The notes below the pieces were generated by a model. The model saw nothing but the letters and a program-made list of their open reading frames with translations. It had not been told where the DNA came from and did not search any database. Shown here piece by piece: positions 1 through 7,948 of a DNA stretch of 64,000 nucleotides. The position numbers were made by a program, and so were the translations under genes. This DNA comes from Pseudomonadota bacterium (GTDB lineage Bacteria; Bdellovibrionota; UBA1018; CAIMNF01): the NCBI GenBank assembly GCA_027486675.1, contig JAIXOQ010000017.1:59986-123985 (forward strand), given 5' to 3'. Each line of letters begins with the position of its first letter. The stretch's first letter is position 1.

Positions 1-455
1 CCAAAAATAGGTAAAAAGCCTACGAACTTCTGCACAAAGGGCATGACGGTCTCACGCAGTATGGGAACCAAGAAAAATAATCCCCAAAGCCCGTACACGA
101 TGCTTGGAATGGCCGCCAACATCTCGACCAAAAACCCAAGGGCCTTGGCCAACTTTCCAGGTGCCAACTCTGAAAGCACCACAGCACTCGCTACACTCAC
201 CGGGGTTGCAATGAAGAGTGCAAGCAGCGAGGTCAAAAGTGTGCCGTAAATAAACGACACCATCCCAAAAACTTTAAGCGGTGGGTTCCATTCCAGGGTT
301 AGAAGGTTAAACCCTAAGTCGCGTAGTGCCGGAAATCCGAGGTCAAAGAGAAAAATAAAGAATCCGGTCAGCAACAAGAATGCAACCCAAGCGCAGATCA
401 TCAGGATCCATCGAAACGAAACGTCGGGTCGGTGCACTTCTCTCAGAGAATTCAT
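1..455 (-). CDS. pstC: Phosphate ABC transporter permease PstC (partial, N-terminal part)
   Basis: Inner-membrane permease of the PstSCAB high-affinity phosphate importer. About 151 codons are present; the rest lies beyond the left edge. Reading the minus strand gives a hydrophobic segment at residues 17-38 and a second hydrophobic region around 66-95, followed by EMLAAIPS (111-118) and YGLWGLFFLVP, the conserved region typical of PstC. The ATG overlaps the TGA of pstS by 4 bp (ATGA), so the two are translationally coupled. No in-frame stop interrupts the visible part. The assignment rests on the motif and on pstS directly upstream. Confidence 0.88.
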   Translation of the reverse strand, partial: MNSLREVHRPDVSFRWILMICAWVAFLLLTGFFIFLFDLGFPALRDLGFNLLTLEWNPPLKVFGMVSFIYGTLLTSLLALFIATPVSVASAVVLSELAPGKLAKALGFLVEMLAAIPSIVYGLWGLFFLVPILRETVMPFVQKFVGFLPIF

Positions 456-1504
456 GGTGAAACCTGAACCCCTTCTACCAAGTCAGCCTGTTTTAGAATT
501 CTACCCACGAGTGCCTCGCTGATTGGCGCGTAATCCATCTTCGCTGCAATCTTCTGCCCATCACGATACATCCAGCGCAGCAATGCAATGAGCCCGTCTC
601 TTTTTGGTTTTGCCATCTGTTTGTAGACCAAGAAGTAGGTAAACGAGGAGATGGGATAAACCCCCGCCCCTTTTACAGCAGTCAAAGAAACTCTAAAGTC
701 TTCTGGAATCTGACCCGCCATCACTTCAGCGGCGCGCGACACGGACTCAATCGAAGGTGCGACATACTCACCTGATAGAGACTCCAAAGCCGCGACCGAA
801 AGTTTAAGTTGTTTTGAAAAAACAAGTTCGGTGTAAGCAATAGAGCCTGGCAAACTTTTCACAAAACTCGCTACCCCTTCGTTTCCTTTTCCGCCTATTC
901 CCATGGGCCACCGAAGCGCACTCCCCTGCCCGACTTTCGTTTTCCATTCAGGGGATACCTTAGCGAGGTAATCACTAAACACAGCCGTTGTTCCACTCCC
1001 ATCAGAGCGGTGAACGACCAAGATATCTCGACCTTGAAAAGCCGAGAGCCAGGGATTCTGCTTTAACAATACAGGGTCATCCCATTTCCGGATTTTTCCT
1101 AAAAAAATATCAGCCACCTGCGCTCCCGACAGCCTAAGCTCGTTATTCTGTGCGCCTAAGTTATAGGTCACGACCACAGCACCTAAGACTGTCGGAAAAT
1201 GAAGGATCGGTCTTTTAGCACCTTTTAACTGATCGTCTTTCATAGGCGCGTCGGACGCACCAAAGTCGATCGTCTCATCGAGCAATTGCCTCACCCCGCC
1301 GCCGCTTCCGATGCTTTGATAATTAAAAATTGTTTCTGGATTCGTTTTCTCAAACTCAGCAAACCACTTGGAATAAAGCGGGTAAGGAAACGTGGCTCCA
1401 GCGCCGTTTAAGACCACTTGTTGATTTGCGGCATGGGCGGCAAAATCCCCCATGACGCACACGAGTCCCAAGGTCATCACCAAGCAGGCTCGGAGAGTGG
1501 TCAT
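452..1504 (-). CDS. pstS: Phosphate-binding periplasmic protein PstS
   Basis: Periplasmic receptor that delivers phosphate to the PstCAB importer. The start at 1504 gives a 350-residue protein with a signal peptide (hydrophobic residues 5-20, AHA-A cleavage-like end); the longer open frame upstream runs into tyrS on the other strand and is unlikely. Ligand-binding motifs are present: GAGATFPYPLY near the mature N-terminus, SIGSGGGVRQ, FGASDAPM and RSDGSGTT. Length fits the family. It is divergent from tyrS with about 64 bp between starts. I searched that gap for a PhoB box and did not see a convincing one. Confidence 0.93.
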   Translation of the reverse strand: MTTLRACLVMTLGLVCVMGDFAAHAANQQVVLNGAGATFPYPLYSKWFAEFEKTNPETIFNYQSIGSGGGVRQLLDETIDFGASDAPMKDDQLKGAKRPILHFPTVLGAVVVTYNLGAQNNELRLSGAQVADIFLGKIRKWDDPVLLKQNPWLSAFQGRDILVVHRSDGSGTTAVFSDYLAKVSPEWKTKVGQGSALRWPMGIGGKGNEGVASFVKSLPGSIAYTELVFSKQLKLSVAALESLSGEYVAPSIESVSRAAEVMAGQIPEDFRVSLTAVKGAGVYPISSFTYFLVYKQMAKPKRDGLIALLRWMYRDGQKIAAKMDYAPISEALVGRILKQADLVEGVQVSP

Positions 1505-1568
1505 TTGGGCCCCAGTATCAGGGAACCCATCTGGCAGTGCAATCGTCAATTTGATAGGGTGAAGATCC

Positions 1569-2834
1569 ATGAGACTCGCAGAAGAACTGAAGGCCCGAGG
1601 GATTCCACACCAGTGGACTGATGAAAGCTTATTTTCAGCAATCAATAACGAGCATTTAACTCTTTATGTCGGTTTTGATCCCTCTGCAGACTCCCTGCAC
1701 GTCGGTAGCCTCTTTCCTCTAATCACCATGAAACGGTTTCAGGAAGCAGGTCACCCTGTGATTGCGGTTCTAGGTGGGGCCACAGGAATGATCGGTGATC
1801 CCAGCGGCAAAAGCACAGAACGGGTACTGCTCGAGGGCGACGTTTTAAAACATAATATCGCCGGAATCAGACAAAACATCGAGCAGATCCTCGACCCAGT
1901 CAAAACCCGCGTGATCAACAATGCGGACTTTTATTCCAATCAAAGCGTGATCGATTTTTTACGCGATGTGGGCAAACATTTCACCGTCAATCACATGGTC
2001 GCCAAGGACTCCGTGCGCTCCAGGATGGAGGATCGCGACCACGGAATTTCCTACACAGAATTTAGCTACATGTTGCTTCAGGCTTACGATTTTTACGTGT
2101 TACACCGCGATTATGGATGCCGCTTACAAATAGGCGCCTCAGACCAATGGGGCAACATTACGGAGGGGTGTGAACTGATCCGCCGTAAAGGATCCAAAAC
2201 ACAAACTTTCGGCCTGACTCATCCTTTGATTACTAAAGCGGATGGAACCAAGTTTGGCAAAACCGAATCAGGAACAATCTGGCTTGATCCTAAAAAAACA
2301 TCTCCCTACCAGTTCTATCAATTTTTTATACAGGTCCCTGACGACCAGGTCTTAACACTGCTCAATTGGCTCACATTTATTTCGTTGGAAGAAATCACGG
2401 TTTTAGAGAAATCCCTGAAAATTGCGCCGGAAAGGAAGGATGCGCAGACTCGCCTAGCTCAAGCGATGACCGAGCTTGTTCACGGCAAAGAGGCCCTTTC
2501 GGTCGCAGAAATTGCTACGAAGGCTCTCTTTTCGGAGGACATTATCACCGTTTCTAAGTCTGTCCTTGCGTCTGTCATTGTTGGGGCGCCCCAGACGAGG
2601 AAGGCGAAATCAGCTATTTCAGACGGGGTCCCACTCGTCGATGCCCTGGTTGAGACAGGGTTGTTTAGCTCTAAAGGAGCGGCCCGTAAGGACATCCTAG
2701 CTGGAGGAGTTTATGTCAATAACGTGCGCTCCGCGGATCCAGGCCGAATCCTAAACGAAGGGGACCTGATTCAAGGGCTTGCTTTGCTGCTTCGCAAGGG
2801 GAAGCGTAACTATCACTGGCTCATGATGGATTGA
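1569..2834 (+). CDS. tyrS: Tyrosine-tRNA ligase
   Basis: Class I aminoacyl-tRNA synthetase that charges tRNA-Tyr. The HIGH-type motif is HVGS at residues 44-47, preceded by the substrate-pocket sequence YVGFDPSADSLH. The KMSKS-type loop is KFGKT in the context ADGTKFGKTESG. A C-terminal S4-like RNA-binding domain is seen from about residue 345 (GAARKDILAGGVYVNN). The 421-residue length matches bacterial TyrRS. The start was chosen because the next residues (MRLAEELKARG) match the usual N-terminus. It is divergent from pstS. Confidence 0.96.
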   Translation: MRLAEELKARGIPHQWTDESLFSAINNEHLTLYVGFDPSADSLHVGSLFPLITMKRFQEAGHPVIAVLGGATGMIGDPSGKSTERVLLEGDVLKHNIAGIRQNIEQILDPVKTRVINNADFYSNQSVIDFLRDVGKHFTVNHMVAKDSVRSRMEDRDHGISYTEFSYMLLQAYDFYVLHRDYGCRLQIGASDQWGNITEGCELIRRKGSKTQTFGLTHPLITKADGTKFGKTESGTIWLDPKKTSPYQFYQFFIQVPDDQVLTLLNWLTFISLEEITVLEKSLKIAPERKDAQTRLAQAMTELVHGKEALSVAEIATKALFSEDIITVSKSVLASVIVGAPQTRKAKSAISDGVPLVDALVETGLFSSKGAARKDILAGGVYVNNVRSADPGRILNEGDLIQGLALLLRKGKRNYHWLMMD

Positions 2835-2903
2835 CCCTTCAAGGCCAGACACGTTTGACAAGCCCCCATTAAACAGGCAAACCCATGGCTAAGAATTATC
2901 CTT

Positions 2904-3809
2904 ATGTCATTGGCCTTAGTTTTAACGCTAGCTCAGTTCTCTATTGGGATGTCATTTGCATCGGCTCTGCCCCCAAACTGGGAGGTCCTGCCGGGTGGAG
3001 GCGTAAGATACATCAATTGCAGAGGCATCGTAGAGAACAACCCAGCCAGGAGGCGTTTCATACAAGAAATCATTTCCTACGACGAGGAGCTGAACGTTAA
3101 AAGACAGCAAACCTTAGCCCAGATCTTAGGCCAAGAGACCAACTATTTGAAGCGTCGCAATTCCGCTCAAGCGAAGAAGGCTCGGTCACTCTTAGTTGAG
3201 GTTGGCCTAGCACAAGAGATAAAGAATTCAGATGGGATCACGATCGATGCCGATCTACTTCTTCTTCAACTAGGCGAACTGGTTCCTCCTAAAGAGGTGT
3301 CTCCGTCTTTAGAAATGTTGCAATCGATCGTGGAGCTCGACGAAAAGTCTAAAATCAACTCTTGGTTCCCAGAAAACTCAAAGTTTCTCAGGAGTAATGC
3401 GGGCGCTGCACTGCCTCTCACTCCTGAGCAATTCGAGGAGTTCAAATATGAACTCAATATCTCAAGCAAGCGCTACTTACTTTTGCTGGATTCATTAAAA
3501 ACAGCTGCAATAATCATCGATATTTTTAGAAACTCCACCAGTGCCGACAGTGAGATGAGAAGCATTGGCGCCGAAATGATTGATAAACTTTGGCTCGCAA
3601 CTACCTACGTGCGCACCTCTTTTGCCGCCTTATTGGCAAAGTATACCATTGGGACGTACTTCTCTGATGAAGTGAAGGACCTCACAGAAGACAACTTCAG
3701 AGAGATGCTTCAAAGCTTTCAGTATGAAAATTTTCCGAACCAAACCTTCCACGATTTACAGCAAGATCTGGTCGAAAACATTAAACAGCTGACTGATGTG
3801 AATTATTAG
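2904..3809 (+). CDS. Secreted protein of unknown function
   Basis: 301 residues. The N-terminus is a signal peptide (hydrophobic residues 2-18, SFASA before ALPPNWEV). The mature part is mainly helical in character, with no cysteine pair or catalytic motif that I recognise. A weak purine-rich stretch (aaacaggcaa) lies about 24 bp before the ATG; there is no good Shine-Dalgarno sequence close to it. The gene follows tyrS by about 70 bp and converges with the hydrolase gene. It resembles in style the other lineage-specific exported proteins of this window, but I see no sequence kinship. Confidence 0.7.
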   Translation: MSLALVLTLAQFSIGMSFASALPPNWEVLPGGGVRYINCRGIVENNPARRRFIQEIISYDEELNVKRQQTLAQILGQETNYLKRRNSAQAKKARSLLVEVGLAQEIKNSDGITIDADLLLLQLGELVPPKEVSPSLEMLQSIVELDEKSKINSWFPENSKFLRSNAGAALPLTPEQFEEFKYELNISSKRYLLLLDSLKTAAIIIDIFRNSTSADSEMRSIGAEMIDKLWLATTYVRTSFAALLAKYTIGTYFSDEVKDLTEDNFREMLQSFQYENFPNQTFHDLQQDLVENIKQLTDVNY

Positions 3810-3828
3810 CCGTAGACACAAGAACTAC

Positions 3829-4857
3829 CTAAGGGTTGATGCGGCTCCAGCCGGGCCCTGCAGATAAGTGATTTTTTCGATTCTTAAACCAATCCCAGAA
3901 TGCGGCCCGCGCTTCCCATTGTGGGATATGGCCCGTGTTTTCAAGCAGAATGGCTTCTGCTGTGTCTCCGTACATTTCAATCCAGGACCTAAACCATCGA
4001 GTTGGGACCAGAAGATCTCTATCCCCCCAAACGATCCGAAATTCTTTTGTCGCAAGCTTCTTCCCGGAAATGGCTTCCTCGATTTGGATCGATGACAGAA
4101 AGGCCGCGAACTCCTCTTTCTGAAAGAAGCGTTCAACGAGTGGACCAATCCACGCATGAAATTTTTTGGGATCATGTGCTAAGAGCTTTAAAAACTCATT
4201 GAAAGGCTCGCCCTTCTGAGCTCTGCGGAAGACTTCAGTGAATTGAGGTACGTCCTCCGCTGGAATTAAACCACCGGGTGCCACTAGGATCGTTTCTTGG
4301 GGTGGATTCCGTAGATTCTGTGATTCAAGTACCTTTGCAACAAGCCACCCTCCTAGGCTGTGACCTAAAATAGTCTGGGGTGATACGTGCTCGATCACGG
4401 TTTTGACTGCGTCTTTCTGAGAATCGAAACTTTGAAACAGCTGGGACTGCGAACCTAACCCTGGGTAGCCTGGGAAATCAACAAAGACCAATTCTTTCGC
4501 ATCAAAAGTGCCTGAATGCATCTTACCCATCAGTGAAGTAACCCAAGAAAAGGGTGAGTCAGAAAGGCCAGGCACAAAGAGCATCGGCGCACCTTTAGCT
4601 CCAGGAATTTTCTTTCGCCAGAGCAACACTTCACTCTGTCCAAAACGGATGGTTTCAAATTGAAACCCAATCCCCTCGAAAGATCTTTTCACTAAAGACA
4701 GAGTGCGCCGCTCGATCCAGTCTCGGGACTGAAGCCGTTCCTTTATTTTCTCTGCTCTTACTTTGAGAGCTAAGATGAAAGTTTCTTTCAGTCCTTGAGA
4801 CATCCAGCGCGTGAGCGCAGTCACATCTCGGGTGAAAGGATCATTGCCGCTGGTCAT
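3829..4857 (-). CDS. Alpha/beta-hydrolase fold protein
   Basis: Predicted cytoplasmic serine hydrolase; the substrate cannot be inferred. 342 residues. The nucleophile elbow is GHSLGG, the oxyanion region LFVPGLSDSP, the acid is probably the Asp of WGDRDLLVP and the histidine lies in NTGHIPQWE, so the triad is complete. Its ATG overlaps the stop of the upstream secreted-protein gene by 4 bp, so they form a two-gene operon. A family-level call only. Confidence 0.85.
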   Translation of the reverse strand: MTSGNDPFTRDVTALTRWMSQGLKETFILALKVRAEKIKERLQSRDWIERRTLSLVKRSFEGIGFQFETIRFGQSEVLLWRKKIPGAKGAPMLFVPGLSDSPFSWVTSLMGKMHSGTFDAKELVFVDFPGYPGLGSQSQLFQSFDSQKDAVKTVIEHVSPQTILGHSLGGWLVAKVLESQNLRNPPQETILVAPGGLIPAEDVPQFTEVFRRAQKGEPFNEFLKLLAHDPKKFHAWIGPLVERFFQKEEFAAFLSSIQIEEAISGKKLATKEFRIVWGDRDLLVPTRWFRSWIEMYGDTAEAILLENTGHIPQWEARAAFWDWFKNRKNHLSAGPGWSRINP

Positions 4858-5498
4858 TCGGCCCCCGGAACACTCGCTTCCCAGAGACGGTCAATGAGCC
4901 GCAAGGACCCTTCGGGAGCTTGGCCCAAATGAATAGAGAATGTGACGACATCAAAGTAAGCGTACTCCCCTCCAGGCAGAAGGACAGGAAGATAGCCAGC
5001 CTGAGAGGACACTTCGTACTCTTTTGTAAGCAAAAGAGGCTTAACTCCGAGGATTCCTGTCTCTTCGTTGAGAAAACGTGTGGCCGCGGCAACAATTTTG
5101 TTCGTAATGGGCTCTAATGAGCCACCCAGGGTTTCTGGAATGATTGCAAGCAATAGGGCAGCTGGATTAGGACCTTCACGCGAGCGGAGATTAATATCCG
5201 CAAAAGGCTCAATCCAAACCTGAAAAATCCAACGATTGCCCAACTCTTCCCCACGAATAGCCTCCACCTGCGAAAGTGCTCCAGTCCGCGCCTTGAGATA
5301 ACTCGCTCGAAAGGTACTGTTGTTGGATAGAAGGGTGGGAAGTCGGGAGTTGAACTGATTTTGAGTTCTCGGAGAGTAGACCGCAGAGAGTAGGCGGGCT
5401 GCGGCATCCCAGTCGTCTGCGTTCTTTAAAAGATTGCAGACAAAGGCCTCTGCATTCATTTGCAGTGAAAGAATCGAGATTAGAAATCCAACCACCAT
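4854..5498 (-). CDS. Secreted protein of unknown function, operon partner of the hydrolase
   Basis: The open frame continues upstream across the antisense of tRNA-Leu, which is not credible coding sequence. The start at 5498 gives 214 residues beginning with a signal peptide (MVVGFLISILSLQMNAEAF); an ATG at 5543 is the alternative. Neither start has a strong Shine-Dalgarno sequence. The mature protein has one Cys near its N-terminus (FVCNLL) and no recognised domain. It is coupled by an ATGA overlap to the alpha/beta hydrolase downstream. Confidence 0.62.
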   Translation of the reverse strand: MVVGFLISILSLQMNAEAFVCNLLKNADDWDAAARLLSAVYSPRTQNQFNSRLPTLLSNNSTFRASYLKARTGALSQVEAIRGEELGNRWIFQVWIEPFADINLRSREGPNPAALLLAIIPETLGGSLEPITNKIVAAATRFLNEETGILGVKPLLLTKEYEVSSQAGYLPVLLPGGEYAYFDVVTFSIHLGQAPEGSLRLIDRLWEASVPGAE

Positions 5499-5603
5499 CC
5501 CAGGTACTCTGCCACTGAAACCATCGATTGAAAACTCTCCCATGATATGGCGAGAACTTAGGGCTGCGCTCCCCTCCTCTCTTTTGATAGAGTTAAAACC
5601 TAC

Positions 5604-5695
5604 GCCTCGGTGGTGGAATGGTAGACACAAGGGACTTAAAATCCCTCGCTTACTAGAAATAGGGCGTGCCGGTTCGATCCCGGCCCGAGGCACCA
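5604..5695 (+). tRNA. tRNA-Leu (anticodon UAA)
   Basis: The acceptor stem pairs GCCTCGG with CCGAGGC, followed by discriminator A and an encoded CCA. The anticodon stem-loop is AGGGA-CTTAAAA-TCCCT, giving anticodon UAA, which reads UUA/UUG. A long variable arm (CGCTTACTAGAAATAGGGCG) marks a class II tRNA, and the T-arm is GCCGG-TTCGATC-CCGGC. All features fit tRNA-Leu. The 3-prime end borders the accessory-looking stretch that follows. Confidence 0.95.
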
Positions 5696-5753
5696 CTTTT
5701 TCACTGCAGATCTGCGTCGCAATACTTCGTCAAACTGCAGTCTCAGCTTATGC

Positions 5754-5783
5754 GGCGTGCAAGCGCGCACGCCTTAATTGCTT
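5754..5783 (+). terminator. Possible terminator downstream of tRNA-Leu
   Basis: GGCGTGC and GCACGCC (7 bp, perfect) enclose a 6-nt loop and are followed by TTAATTGCTT. The stem is GC-rich but the T-tract is poor, so this is a tentative call. Confidence 0.35.
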
Positions 5784-5840
5784 CGCCTTGTTTTCCTCGT
5801 ACTGCTCGCGGCTCTTCGTAATGGCTTCCCCGCGCCTACC

Positions 5841-6644
5841 CTACCGCCCCACGCACCGCACGAGGTAGAGAATGTCACGAGTATCAGTGCCGAAGCTGCC
5901 GAGTTCGTCCTCGAAAAACCAAGCCCTGCTCCTAAAACGGGAGAGGGACGACATGGACCAAAAACGGGTGTCCATGTTTGGGAGCACCATCCGGACCCCA
6001 TTCGCTTCTGCTAAAGACCAATCTGAGCGGGTCGGCAATCTCCAGCCACGGCTTAATCCTGTTAAATCTCCTTTTGCGGGCCGTTCGTCAGTTGTACCGT
6101 TTGTTCCATCCGGGTTCTGATAAGTCGCAATCCCATTTAAGCATGCAATCGCCGTGGCATCCGCGCACACACTGATCGGCACTGCGGGCTGATAGCCTGC
6201 GCCTGGGCTGCCATCATAAGAAGTGACTGCAGAAGTATCGGTCGCCGCAGAATAACCCGCCGCTTGAAACCAATTGTAGTTGTTGCCATTATTCGTGTGG
6301 GAATCACTCCATGTAAGCCCGGTGCGTTCATCTCGCCATACTTCGTAACAGCCAGATGCAATCCCACCGCTGCATGGGTCGCCCTCTGCTGCTGATGCCT
6401 TATACAGCGTGACTAACTTCCAGTCGCCTTCGCCCCCTTGGCCGTACTTAGAACCTTCCCAGATCGCTTTGTTCACTCCAGCGTTTGTATTCCGGGTTGC
6501 GCAATCGGTGATGCGTGCCGCATTTGATCCGGATAGACCGCACACGACATCCGGCCGGCCTTTTACAGTTTCTAAGTAATTTCTTTTCGCGGGAACGCCT
6601 GTGTCGCTAAAGCGATCATCGATATCGACTAAAGGGTTTGGCAC
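5841..6644 (-). CDS. Lcl/DUF1566-domain protein, C-terminal part of a split gene
   Basis: 267 residues ending in an Lcl (DUF1566) domain: WRDERTGLTWSD, then GWRLPTRSDW, FWSMSS and the terminal LVRCVGR. The start would be GTG at 6644, inside the preceding lipoprotein frame. In the Lcl-type lipoproteins known to me from Bdellovibrio-like bacteria, the lipoprotein signal, this middle region (ITDCATRN, GDWKLVT) and the Lcl domain are one chain. Here the upstream frame ends just after ITYW, while this frame reads PNPLVDIDD. A single extra G at the junction would give an uninterrupted ITYWVPNPLVD. I therefore regard 5841-7018 as probably one gene with a frameshift, although translational coupling of two frames is possible. 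Confidence 0.7.
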   Translation of the reverse strand: MPNPLVDIDDRFSDTGVPAKRNYLETVKGRPDVVCGLSGSNAARITDCATRNTNAGVNKAIWEGSKYGQGGEGDWKLVTLYKASAAEGDPCSGGIASGCYEVWRDERTGLTWSDSHTNNGNNYNWFQAAGYSAATDTSAVTSYDGSPGAGYQPAVPISVCADATAIACLNGIATYQNPDGTNGTTDERPAKGDLTGLSRGWRLPTRSDWSLAEANGVRMVLPNMDTRFWSMSSLSRFRSRAWFFEDELGSFGTDTRDILYLVRCVGR

Positions 6645-7018
6645 CAGTACGTGATTTGAAGTGAAGCTACGTTCCCAGCACCCTCATCAGCAAGTGTTGC
6701 GCGTGATCTCGCTGCGACCGCTGCTGGGTCACTGAAGTCAATGCTCGCATTGTCTGAGCGATAGACCTGCGACGACATCAAATCCGAAAAGTTACTAGGG
6801 ACCGCACCACAGACTGCAGTCCCCGGTTCTCCAAAAATCGATGACCCCGTACACACTCGATTTGCGGGCAAGGCGCTCGAATCATAGCCCAAATAACGCC
6901 CAGCTCCGCGCCAGCCTGCAGTCACGTCAAGCGTCCCAAGGTCAGAACTTCTGATCTTAGGCACGCAGGCCGTCGTCAAAGACAATAGCGCAAGGATGAG
7001 TAGCAGAGAATTTCGCAC
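6629..7018 (-). CDS. Lipoprotein, N-terminal part of a split Lcl-type gene
   Basis: 129 residues starting at GTG 7018 (an in-frame TAA lies three codons upstream). The signal sequence ends in a lipobox, LTTAC, so it is predicted to be lipidated and exported. The segment NRVCTGSSIFGEPGTAVCG contains a cysteine pair as in Lcl-type lipoproteins. The frame ends at 6629, overlapping the Lcl-domain frame by 16 bp. See the neighbouring entry for the frameshift argument. A run of 14 G (C on the coding strand) sits 21 bp before the start. Confidence 0.65.
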   Translation of the reverse strand: MRNSLLLILALLSLTTACVPKIRSSDLGTLDVTAGWRGAGRYLGYDSSALPANRVCTGSSIFGEPGTAVCGAVPSNFSDLMSSQVYRSDNASIDFSDPAAVAARSRATLADEGAGNVASLQITYWCQTL

Positions 7019-7039
7019 TCTCTTTTAACGGCAGAAAAT

Positions 7040-7053
7040 GGGGGGGGGGGGGG
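7040..7053. repeat. 14-bp G homopolymer
   Basis: Fourteen consecutive G on the plus strand, 21 bp upstream of the GTG of the lipoprotein gene transcribed leftwards. Long mononucleotide tracts are slippage-prone and in other bacteria switch surface-protein genes. Here it would act on promoter spacing or the 5-prime leader, not on the reading frame. Confidence 0.9.
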
Positions 7054-7103
7054 CTTAAGGGCTTTGTGCGGGAGTCAGGGGTTTGACGGCTGGACTCTAA
7101 AAA

Positions 7104-7475
7104 TTAACCTTCATCTTCAAACGTGATGATTCGATGCGAAGGAAATCGATCAAGGTTCGACTGCCTATTATCGTCTATATCAAGAAATGTGATGGTGAAG
7201 TCTAGGTTGGGATTGACACTCACTTTGAAGAACACCCGGTATCGACCTTCACGTATAGGAAAGGACTTTTCTCTGAAAGTGTCTTTTGGCCCAGGCGTTT
7301 GATACATCGTTTCTAGCGTATCCATGAGCCGTTCTAGAGCGATTGCGAATCGCTCGACGGACTGCAGCGCCGGCGCTAACTCCTTTTCGATCTCTAGGAC
7401 AGAATCAAAAAGGTGCTGTTCGATTTGCGAGCGCGCCTTTTCAAAGGCTGACGATGAATGAAAATGAACGGCCAT
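7104..7475 (-). CDS. RelE/ParE-like toxin of a toxin-antitoxin pair
   Basis: 123 residues. The C-terminal half has the RelE/ParE strand pattern: FPIREGRYRVFFKV followed by LDFTITFLDIDDNRQSNLDRF. The N-terminal part is helical, as usual. It begins 2 bp after the antitoxin stop, the typical order with the antitoxin first. RelE homologues cut mRNA on the ribosome and ParE homologues poison gyrase; the sequence does not tell me which applies. The pair is followed by the split lipoprotein gene on the same strand, probably not cotranscribed. Confidence 0.68.
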   Translation of the reverse strand: MAVHFHSSSAFEKARSQIEQHLFDSVLEIEKELAPALQSVERFAIALERLMDTLETMYQTPGPKDTFREKSFPIREGRYRVFFKVSVNPNLDFTITFLDIDDNRQSNLDRFPSHRIITFEDEG

Positions 7476-7477
7476 GG

Positions 7478-7729
7478 TTACTTCTTGAATCTGGCCGTAC
7501 GATCTTGCCCTCGCGCCATAATCGTCGTTTTACCATCAATAATTTCAGTCATTCCTAGCAGCCGACGCTGAAGAGATTCGATCTCGTTGCGAAAACCATC
7601 GTAGATCTTTTCCGACATCATAATAAAACTCTCGCCGTCACGGCGATTGATGCGAACAGGCTCAGAAACTGCCGCATCCATATAATCCTTAAGTTCGGCT
7701 CTAAAGTTCTTTGCGTTTGCACTTTTCAT
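7478..7729 (-). CDS. Phd/YefM-like antitoxin
   Basis: 83 residues starting at ATG 7729, which is preceded by a strong Shine-Dalgarno sequence (GGAGGT, 5 nt spacer). The longer open frame upstream would run through the promoter and is rejected. The N-terminal half fits the Phd/YefM DNA-binding fold: NFRAELKDYMDAAVSEPVRINRRDGESFIMMSEKIYDGF. The C-terminal tail is basic and probably wraps the toxin. Autoregulation is likely through the palindrome just upstream. Confidence 0.78.
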   Translation of the reverse strand: MKSANAKNFRAELKDYMDAAVSEPVRINRRDGESFIMMSEKIYDGFRNEIESLQRRLLGMTEIIDGKTTIMARGQDRTARFKK

Positions 7730-7744
7730 TGAGTACCTCCTAAT

Positions 7745-7777
7745 ACAAAGAGTACCCTTAACGGTACTCTTTGTCAA
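7745..7777 (-). promoter_or_regulatory. Toxin-antitoxin promoter with perfect 12-bp inverted-repeat operator
   Basis: ACAAAGAGTACC (7745-7756) and GGTACTCTTTGT (7763-7774) form a perfect inverted repeat around 6 bp. On the minus strand the outer end is part of a consensus -35 (TTGACA, 7772-7777), followed after 17 bp by TACTCT as a weak -10. The palindrome covers the whole spacer and most of the -10, so bound antitoxin would block RNA polymerase. Confidence 0.72.
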
Positions 7778-7902
7778 TTCGGTGTTTAGTTGCTGAAAGT
7801 GCGGGCTCAGGCTCAAACCTGCCCTGATCCCCGGACGACCTTGATTCAAGGAACCCCGCAATTTCCAGCGCTATGATTACCTCAGCTTTGCCGGCAAAGT
7901 CG

Positions 7903-7933
7903 GGTTCGCCTACTTCTTCGCCTTCGGCACCAC
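7903..7933. repeat. Degenerate 31-bp direct repeat, copy A
   Basis: Matches 26 of 31 positions with 9153-9183 in the same orientation (shared core GGTTCGCCTAC, then TCGGCACCAC). The two copies bracket the exported-protein gene at 8164-9078, 1250 bp apart. No function is known. Confidence 0.5.
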
Positions 7934-7948
7934 TCCTCTTCTACTTCC

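Noticed and set aside
1505..1568. PhoB box upstream of pstS
   Set aside because: No pair of CTGTCAT-like repeats in the 64 bp between pstS and tyrS.
2857..2885. Promoter for the 2904 gene (TTGACA at about 2857)
   Set aside because: No acceptable -10 box at 16-18 bp; left unannotated.
5434..5868. 144-codon plus-strand open frame across tRNA-Leu
   Set aside because: It runs through the tRNA and antisense to the signal-peptide region of the minus-strand gene; no protein-like features.
7901..7933. Fragment of a tRNA 3-prime end (GGTTCG...GGCACCA)
   Set aside because: No T-stem pairing and no upstream tRNA arms; also absent at copy B.
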